Shown here one piece after another: positions 56,500-64,000 of a DNA stretch of 64,000 nucleotides (positions are counted from its first letter, which is position 1; every line of letters begins with the position of its first letter). Location: positions 1 to 64,000 of the forward strand of contig WPIO01000072.1 of the NCBI GenBank assembly GCA_009760855.2. Direction: 5' to 3'. The notes below the pieces were generated by a model, which had not been told where the DNA came from, searched no databases, and saw nothing but the letters and a program-made list of their open reading frames with translations. The position numbers and the translations under genes are program-made. Source of the DNA: Cristatella mucedo (lineage: Eukaryota > Bryozoa > Phylactolaemata > Cristatellidae).

Positions 56500-57354
56500 A
56501 GTACCCATCTCAGGCGGCTCGTTCTCTGCAGAGAGCTCGGGCCGTTAATAAGACTGCAAAAAAACAGTAAAAACCGTCGGCTCGCGAGTTATTGCAGTGC
56601 GAATTCTCATCGCACCGGCTCGTAACGGCAATCGAAGCGGTTCCGCCTAGTTTTCGGTACGGTCGCTGAATTACCGCTTCCTGCCTCTCCAAATGCTTGC
56701 GAAAAAGCCTGAAGTGTGCTAAGACATTTGAACAGCGTGAGCGTCTAAAGTTGCTGCGATCAACCCAAGACTCCAAAACAATCCGAACTGTATACAAACT
56801 ACTAGCCGTTAACGGATGACCGCGGTGACAAGCGAAAACCGAAACGAAAAAGCGAGATTCATCTGACCTTTAGTCAGGCTCTGCTCAAGCGCAATTCATA
56901 TGACCATGCTCTTTTGTCGGGCCAGAGCAGCTAGGATCAACGCAGCTGCTAAACGGTTGGAACCCTCGGCGGCTTGCTACGATCAATCTCGGAAGGTCAC
57001 ATTTGCATACCACTAACAGAGCTTATTTTATAGCAGTAAATATTTGGGCGTGCCGCGGTCGACTGACTTCGGAAATGCTTTAGTCCTCTCTCAAAAGGCC
57101 GAGTCAGAAAGAAGTGGTTGGTCTTTGAAACTGCGGGGTTCTAAGCCAGTCAAATTATGACTACGATTCATCAGTTGCGGTTTCTGAGTAATAATGCCTA
57201 TTTCTTGCTGCCGCGATCTGCTGCTACCATGATACTTGAGCCGCGATACAAGGTTCGGGCCTTAACTGTATTAATCTTACGTCGGCTGAGACTAGCACCG
57301 TTACTTTTCGGCCTAGTTAATTAATTCATTTGTATAGCTGCACATTGTGTCTGT

Positions 57355-57355
<1 letters not shown>
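56500..57355. other. Unassigned
   Basis: No supported gene or recognised repeat. Confidence 0.35.
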
Positions 57356-57356
<1 letters not shown>

Positions 57357-57402
<46 letters not shown>

Positions 57403-57430
57403 GAAGAGAGAAAGAGAGAGAGAGAGAGAA
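57357..57430. repeat. (GA)n microsatellite
   Basis: About 70 bases of GA with a few interruptions (GCGAGA, GGAAGA). Confidence 0.95.
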
Positions 57431-59066
57431 ACTCGTCGAAGCAGCGTTCTCCTGAAGAGCGCTTTCCGGCCACCTCCAACGAAATGGTTGCGCAGCATTT
57501 TTTGGAAGGCCCGAACTCGCTGAACACGCACCGCCCTGCAGACGATTTGACTTACTTTTGACTAAATTGAAATTTGTATCACCCACTTCCCGATTTGAGT
57601 GCATGGAGCTTCGCGCCGAATGCTCCGGCAGCCCTCACAGACCTGTCAAAAAAGAACTTCCGCTTTAGCCCTCTTAAAAAAATGACCGCTCTCTAAAGAG
57701 AAAATGAGATGGGCCCCCACCCCCCCCCCGCTAAGAACTGACAGCGTGCGAACCGAAAGCGCACCTTTGCAGCCTTTTCAGCCCCACCTAAAACAAAAGA
57801 TGATGTCCCACCTCTAGGGAAACAATTTAAAAAAAAGTCTGTAGAATCGCTCTCTAAAAGTGAGCTGCCTCCGGGCTAAAAATAAATCAACCTTGGCAGA
57901 CACTACTGAGGGGCTTCCAGGGGGCCCATGGGACGTAATTGACGACGCGACTGTGCAGCGCCGCATCGGGGGGGGGGAGCTTTAGCCCCCCCCCCCCCCC
58001 AGCGATGTGCCCCCTGCAGATGGGCCCCTCGGTCAGCCATATGTAGCAGCTTACGCGGAGCAGTCGTTGTGAGCGCGACGCGAGTTATTGAAAAGTTACG
58101 CAGAAAGTCGTTTTAGGCGACCGACGTGGCTTTGCCTCAGGATTTTTATAAATATTGCTGCAGTCAGGACGGCTACTAGCATCTGTATCAGAGCAGATAA
58201 AAAACGAGCAGAGAATGGAGGCTGAAATAGGATGCGAATAATAATAATCACGTGTCTTCTTTGCCTGGAGCCCTAAGAGAATCACATCTCCATCCTGGCT
58301 AGAGCCCGCTTTAAGGGAAGCAATCGCCAAGATTCCATGACGAGCACAGTATCCTGCTGCTTTGGAAAGCATGCAAAGCATCCGAGGACACTCTCGGCCG
58401 CCGGTCGATAGGGCGGCGCCCCATTAGCGACATTCACTAAAGCGCTTATAGGTTAGCCCACAAAGCACGCAGGAAACAAGGACGAGTTCACAAGGAAAAC
58501 GTTCAGCAGGAAAAGCTGAGCGGAGCCGATGCGTCCAACAGCCAGCGGAGACTTAAATGCCGATGCCAAGTGAACGGCAGGTGGCTACAGTAACCGGAAG
58601 CGACTTCCAGACTTTCGATGCTTTGATCTCTTCGTTCAGGATAACCGATGCACTACGCTCGAGTACGTCGGCATCGCTCAGGCACGGGCAGCGTCGGTTG
58701 CTGTCGCCGCTGTCTGTTCCACTCGCAGGAAGTGCAGCAGTTCGCACAGCCTGTTCGCACCAACGGCCATGGCGGGCTGGCGCTGGCCATTCTGAGAGGG
58801 ACACCGGCCGCCTGCGACCGTCTGCGACTGCACTTTCTTAGTCTCCGCTGCGAGGTCAAAAGACTTCCAAGCCAGGGCTTGGCCGACCGAAGATGCAGCC
58901 AAAAGCCATGATTTTTCGTAGGAATACCGTACAGTCCAAAAACGTCAGGGTCTCAAAGAGCGTCGAGGATCGCAATGCAGAAACTTGTCGTAGCTGGCTT
59001 CCTACCTGTTTTCAAGAACAGCCGGCAAGAACAAGGCTCGATTGAAAAAAAATTTAAATATTAGCT
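57430..59066. other. Unassigned, with G and C homopolymers
   Basis: C-run at 57718-57729. G10 at 57968-57977 faces C15 at 57986-58000. A moderately CpG-rich part at 58500-58900 is open in several frames without recognisable domains. Confidence 0.35.
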
Positions 59067-59215
59067 GATTTAACAGCCTCGTTTGTATAGCGGCAGAAGA
59101 GCTTTGACGGCTGTCATTACCGCTTGCAGTTGGCTATTAGGGATCGCCCACTACAGGACTCAAACCTACTACCTCAGTTGTGAAGAGCGAGCACCTTACC
59201 TCTTAGATAGCATGT
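59066..59215 (-). mobile_element. tRNA-derived SINE-like repeat, copy 3
   Basis: TTAACAGCCTCGTTTGTATA, GCGGCAGAAGAGC, GCAGTTGGCTATTAGGGATC and ACAGGACTCAAACC are shared with 42975-43130. The minus strand has AAGGTGCTCGCTC (A-box region) and GGTTTGAGTCC (B-box fit). It is the clearest copy of this repeat. Confidence 0.7.
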
Positions 59216-61250
59216 TTCGTTATTGAATATTATCCATGCTTTCTTGAAAGCTGATATTTATGTGCTCGAGCTTTGTCATCCTGGGATCATGTTCAACGGA
59301 GTGCTCTACAGTTGGCATCTCTTTACAGCGGTGCAAGGCATTTGTATGCATCTTCCAAAACAAACTCAAAAAAATGTAATGCGGTAAATACGTATTGGAG
59401 AGCCGTCCAGTCATCTATGAGAGCGTACTTTTGAAGCACGAAACGACCAGAAGTCTGCCTGTCGTGTGGTTGTCGCACCCTCTGGGACTTGCCCGTCTGC
59501 TGCTCCTACTGAATGAGATAGCAAGACTTCTCCCATCCCTGGGTCTTAGCTCATGGATAAGATGCTCGCTGCTCGCGACCTGAGACGAGGTTTCGATTTC
59601 CACAGCAGGCAATCCTTTAATGCCTCGGCAAGTGGAGAACTTATATTATATCCTCACTTATATTGCCGTCAGCTGGCAACCGATTTTTCGGCTACACACG
59701 CCTCAAAGCCACTGACCAAGCCTCTACACTACAGTCGCCAGTAAACGGGCTGTATGCTTAATTAGGACGAGACCGGAAGAAATATCTCGGATCAGATTAA
59801 CCTCGGACAGGACTCGGCTAAACCCTGTCTTAGTCTGGCTCTATCTTCAGTTGCATTAAAACGTCGTCTGTAAACAGTTGACTAGCATGGCCCGGCGATG
59901 GAAAAGCTATTGCGACATCTTGGGTCAGCAGCCAATAATCTAGCGAATGGCTCCGATAAGACTGTAACGTTCGCAGGAGCCCCGGAATGTGAATTCCGCT
60001 CGGGACTATCGCCGCTAATAATTCGGGTACATTTTTTAACAGCCCGCGGCATATTTTTGGGATGCAACTTCCTTGCAGCGTAGAGCTCCTTTCCGGGACA
60101 ACGGGGAGCGGCTGCTAAATAGCGAGCTCGGTCAGCGTTTCTGGGCAAATGTTCAGCGAGAAAAATTCGACGGCTCACTTCGAAAGCACGCGGCCGCGAG
60201 CTCGAGCCTGGGTCGGCGAGTTCGACTTTGGAAGCATTTTTGCCGGGGACAGCGAACGAACGAAATCAACGTAGGGTCTAAAGCCTCGAGGCGGCGCGGA
60301 TTATTCAGGGAAGCGCCTGCGGCCGAGTTGGCGCTCGAGCTCACCTAAAGCGTGAACGATCGCTCGGTCGCAGTCCTCGCCATTCGCCAGCGAGCTCCCC
60401 TTCTGTCCGGACGTCTAATCGCCGCAGCAGCAGCAGCCAGCTCGCGGCACAGCCAGACAAAGAGTGCCGCTCGCCGACACCGTACAGCCTACATCATCCG
60501 AGAGCGGCACAGTGGAAGGTTACCTCTGTGTAAAGGGCAGTGGATACTGCAGTAAGTAATCGGCGGGCGCCGAGTCTAAAACAAAGTTTCGAGCCGGTCC
60601 AGTAAACGGCAGGCTATTATTTGTTGGGCGGCGTGAAAAGGCAACTCTTCGGCAACAGGCGCGGGCTCACCACGGTCGCCGGCAAGCGAGCCCTCTCTTT
60701 CTTCGAGCTGGCATTACGCGAGAGCAAGGTGCTTGGTCTGTAAACACGACCGGCCATTATCAGCCCGACTGACGCCCGAATGGGCTGAGAGAGGCCGCAG
60801 AGCTGATAAAGGCACGCCGTCGGCACATACCGCACCACTGCTTAGGGGCTCCCGTCGAGACGTAAACTCGGCAGCTTAGGAGCCGCCGCGTCTTACAATA
60901 AGTCAAAAACAACCGGATGACACGGTGGCTAAAATTAGTCAACATCGCGCGCAGCTCTCCAGCTGTGCCTACGTAACTGGAGCCTCGAAGCTCGATTCTT
61001 TTTGCCGCCGCTCGCTCGCTCGAGACGCGCCTGTCGTGGGCCGGCTGCGATGCAGCCAGAAGCGATCATGTCTTGCTATCAACGTATCGAGCAGGCAGCG
61101 ACGCCGCCGCATCGCCAGATGCGGCTGGCAAGCCATGTGGAAGCGGCAACGCCCTGCACCACCCCTGGAGCCCCGGCCGGGCCAGGAGCTCGATTGACTG
61201 GAAGAGCCAGACGGACTATGATCTTTTCAAGTGAAAACTTTCGAGATTGA
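59215..61250. other. Unassigned, CpG-richer toward the right
   Basis: Several frames of 60-100 codons are open between 59880 and 61200 on both strands because of G+C content. None has a recognisable domain or clear splice context. Confidence 0.3.
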
Positions 61251-61254
61251 GGCG

Positions 61255-61332
61255 CAAGCGCAAGTAAAGCGCCTAGAAAGAGATTGAGTTCTCTGACGGT
61301 GCTTTATCAAGCGAATTATTATTATTATTAAA
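61255..61332 (+). mobile_element. LINE family A 3' end only
   Basis: AAGTAAAGCGCCTAGAAAGA GATTGAGTTCTCTGACGGTG CTTTATC is followed by (ATT)n at 61315-61330. Only about 75 bases of the LINE tail are present. Confidence 0.85.
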
Positions 61333-61469
61333 AGGCAGCAATGCGAGCCTACTCCTACATCTGGTCCCAGCAGCAATAAAGACGTCCACCCAGCTGCGCT
61401 GCACCGGACAATTAAGAATAGGCGATCTGACTAGTGGATCGGCTCCCTCAGCTTCGCTCTCTCTGGCAG

Positions 61470-61677
61470 ACCTCTATGGCAGAACGTTCAACGAAGTCGT
61501 CCATCAGTCAATGAATTGATACTCGTAATTGAGGCGCCTCGGGCAAGCACGGACGAGTATCGGCGAGCTCCTAGAGTGGAGCAGCTTGAGCGGCACTTCT
61601 TGGGCCTGCATCTTCCTCCGATCCTAGAGGAACGGCTCGCAGCCGGACGGCAAGCGGCCTGGGAGCACACTGGGCAG
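61470..61677 (+). CDS. Candidate internal exon of unrecognised gene
   Basis: A polypyrimidine acceptor (CTTCGCTCTCTCTGGCAG, AG at 61468-61469) opens a 208-base stretch ending at CAG|GTCAGT, with GT at 61678-61679, a near-consensus donor. One frame is open throughout (69 codons after one leading base). It reads PLWQNVQRSRPSVNELI at the start and LERHFLGLHLPPILEERLA near the end, a protein-like mix with amphipathic character. No family recognised. If real, the partner exons would be to the left and right on the plus strand, opposite to the MOCS1-like gene. Confidence 0.45.
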
Positions 61678-61679
61678 GT

Positions 61680-62527
61680 CAGTCAGTCAGTCTCGGGGAG
61701 ATTAGAGAACGTTTTTGGGACGGCGTCTTTTCTATCCTTCTCAAATTGCATAACGAGTGAAACGGCGAATTTCATATATACCTCGGTGGTGCCTTTGAGC
61801 TAATGAGCAGAAACAAATTTGTCAGTAAATTAAAATTAAAAATGTGTTCGGGGCGATTTTTTAAGAAGTGAGCAATGTGACGTTACAATAAGAACGCTGT
61901 TCGGGACGACTTTTTTAAAAGTGAGCAGTGCGACAGTATAAGTGACAAAAGCAGCTGCATCTACATCTTAGTTATCTAGATACGGAACTCTTCGGCAAAT
62001 AGGTTTTACCAGCAGTGAGGACGGGGTGCGCTATCCTCGAAAAAGAGCAAAGGTTCGTGCACGTCGACAGAATTGCGGCACACATAAGCTGGGGACAGCA
62101 TTGCGGCACACATAAGCTTCGGAGCAAAGCCAGCTCCGCAGCTGCGGCAGCTGGTGAAAACTTCATCAACAGAAGGGAGTAATGAGATTAGACAGTAGCA
62201 GATAATAGCTGCTTGTCTACACTGACGATACAGTTGCAGAGACATTTGGCAAAGTAAGCGATGCAGCACCCCAAGCCATCCTAAGCAAGCGGGTAGGATG
62301 AGCACAATCACCACGGCACTCACGGACCACCGGTGCCACTTCATTGTTCAGGCAGAGAGTGACGGAGGAGTCCGGCAGAGGAATTAACGGCTCAACGTAA
62401 TATGGGTCACTAGCTCTCCCTCGTTCTGCCCGGGGCAGATATCCAGAAGTGTCCTCTTGTTGCTTTGATGAAAGCTTTGGCCACAAGTTGTTTTGAAATC
62501 TCGTCCTCGCATCGCTGGGCTGGCATG
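61680..62527. other. Intergenic or intronic sequence
   Basis: No gene recognised. A local duplication is visible: TTGCGGCACACATAAGCT at 62073 and again at 62100. Confidence 0.35.
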
Positions 62528-63291
62528 TCAAGTGCTTGCAATATAGTCTCCCGAAGTACCGCCGGTCTTGAGCAGCAGCCGCACCTCAGTGATGATGATG
62601 TTCTTTTCGACGGCCTTGCACATGTCGTACACGGTGAGGGCGCACACGGTGGCAGCAGTGAGCGCCTCCATCTCCACGCCTGTGGGCGAGACGGTCGTGA
62701 CGCTGGCTCGCACGAGCAACGAGCAGTCAGCCTCGTTCAGAGTACACTCGACGTCAACACCCGTCAAGTTTAGATTGTGACAGAGTGGTATCAGCTCGCT
62801 GGTACGCTTGGCAGCAATTATGCCTGCAATTTTGGCCACAGTCATTACGTCTCCTTTTTTCATTTTATTTTCTCTGACCAGACGGAACGCAGTTTGACCG
62901 AGCATGACCTTGGCCTGCGCAGAGGCCGTTCGCCTGGTGGCATCCTTGCTCGTCACGTCAACCATTTTCGCACGACCGTCACTTCCTGTATGCGTAAGTG
63001 ACGGCTTGCCAACAGCCGAGGACGACAGGTCCTGTAGAGTTACGTCGCATGACACGAGAGTGCCGTCATTCGAACAGGAAGACGACCCATTGTGGAGTGG
63101 CTGATGTTGGTGGCTATCGAGTGCCGAGCCGCCTGCATCTTGCACGGCACTTGCAGGCTCGTCGGTCGGGCGACGAGCCTGCAAGTAATAGTCGCTCTCC
63201 CAGTACTTCATCAGATCTTTGTCCCCACCATTGGTGTCACGAGCACATAGAACCGTGTGACGTTGACTGTTGGAAGAGAACATCCTCGTTC
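62528..63291 (-). CDS. MOCS1: MOCS1-like gene, last exon with MoaC (cyclic pyranopterin monophosphate synthase) domain
   Basis: MoaC converts the cyclic GTP product made by MoaA into cyclic pyranopterin monophosphate, the first step of molybdenum cofactor synthesis. The C-terminal half holds the complete domain: GSDGRAKMVDVTSKD, KKGDVMTVAKIAGIIAAKRT, IPLCHNLNL with the conserved His, PTGVEMEALTAATV, IYDMC-type VYDMCKAVEK and KTGGTSGD, then a TGA at 62528-62530. About 85-90 linker residues precede it, beginning GTRMFSS, where animal MOCS1 joins its MoaA part to the MoaC part. The minus strand has GATTTACAATTTGTAG ending at 63292, a strong acceptor, so the exon starts at 63291. The in-frame Met at 63370 would lie within the intron. 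The MoaA-coding exons are not in view and are probably beyond 64000. Confidence 0.9.
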
Positions 63292-64000
63292 CTACAAATT
63301 GTAAATCACACCACTTCCACGACCCACAGTCCACTATAAGGTCAGTGCTTTCAGAGAACAAGCTCACCATCAGCAGCCATTTTAAGCTGAGGCATCAGCA
63401 CAGCTACGATAATGTCACACACACATACGCACACACACAGGTACCACAGCAGCCGCTTCTCAATGCTAACCTGGAAAGAGCACATGCTATCTCATATACA
63501 TCACCCACCAATTAGGATCATCGGGCGATTCCTCTGTGATGGTAGCGCAGTCATGCCTACAATCCAAACAAAGGCAGCTCACGAATGACGGCAAGCAGCT
63601 GTGCAATTATGCCACCGAACATAAAGGTCTGGTCCTGATTCGAGCGAAGCCGTGCTATGCTAATTAGCACGAATGGCCGGGGTCTTTCTTGGAATACAAC
63701 ACCATTTTTACCAACAGCACTTGGTCAGACATGGCTTAGGAGCTGAAAAATCACATAGACGATAAGTCACCACATAGCTACAGTGTTAATGCCTATACGA
63801 AATGAGAATGAACTCAGAAGAGCCAAAAAAACCGCCACAAAAATTACAGTCGAGTCATTGTTTATTAACATTCAAACAGGTCTGCTGCCAGTCTGCATGG
63901 AGCTACTTACACAGAGTCGGTATAAGACAAACATCTTATTTGAGTCTGACTCACCACCGGGAGTGGGGCCGAGCCAAACACACAGAGATGGCCATGAGTG
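63292..64000 (-). other. Probable MOCS1-like intron
   Basis: No open frame with recognisable domain. Contains a short (CA)n at 63418-63440. Being upstream of the MoaC exon acceptor on the minus strand, it is most simply intron. Confidence 0.45.

Noticed and set aside
55819-56508. A 229-codon protein-coding gene on the minus strand
   Set aside because: Long frames are open on both strands at once in a CpG-rich, low-complexity block; only the composition is unusual. Kept as a possible promoter or first exon instead.
57313-57604. Three overlapping minus-strand Ser/Leu-rich frames
   Set aside because: They are translations of the (GA)n microsatellite in three frames.
62006-62531. Minus-strand open frames downstream of the MoaC exon
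   Set aside because: No domains; they lie in the probable 3' untranslated or intergenic region after the stop codon.

Overview
This is nuclear DNA of an animal, very probably an invertebrate; I cannot name the species. The evidence is GT-AG splice signals, non-LTR retrotransposons of the L2/CR1 kind with (ATT)n tails, tRNA-derived SINE-like repeats, GT10 fucosyltransferases with an N-terminal membrane anchor, and a MoaC-type exon like the last exon of animal MOCS1. Coding density is very low. Most of the window is decayed transposable elements, microsatellites and sequence I cannot assign.

Host genes. Two paralogous, single-coding-exon alpha-1,3-fucosyltransferase genes lie on the minus strand at 17970-19163 and 33124-34308. 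Each has a strong 3' splice acceptor 30-40 bases before its ATG. The MoaC-domain exon of a MOCS1-like gene is on the minus strand at 62528-63291. A 208-base open segment with good splice sites at 61470-61677 (+) is a candidate exon of an unrecognised gene. A CpG-rich block at 55840-56480 could be a promoter or first exon.

Region by region. 1-17540 is repeat-dominated. It holds a large, diverged inverted duplication (arms about 4030-6800 and 15195-17540), two degenerate tandem arrays in opposite orientation (2430-4030 and 8150-9450), a dispersed repeat present twice (1390-2120 and 10560-11285), and one nearly full-length L2-like LINE (11600-14800). 17970-24800 has the first fucosyltransferase followed by LINE, SINE and microsatellite debris. 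24850-30165 is a strikingly A+T-rich island with its own broken genes on both strands. These include a protein with phage-tail-fibre-like repeat motifs and a two-membrane-segment protein, which suggests a decayed virus-like or Polinton-like element. A 5'-truncated LINE with an 8-base target duplication has landed inside the fibre-like gene. 30170-51000 holds the second fucosyltransferase, many LINE fragments and a broken copy of a repeat-encoded protein family (44490-45510). 51000-64000 has a SINE with a LINE-like tail, remnants of Harbinger-like and FAR1/MULE-like transposases, the CpG-rich block and the MOCS1 exon.

Two LINE families recur. Family A (RT C-terminal part containing GKPSV) has a 3' hairpin followed by (ATT)n. 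Family B (containing GRPKRV) includes the element at 11600-14800. Boundaries of repeats are by eye and approximate.
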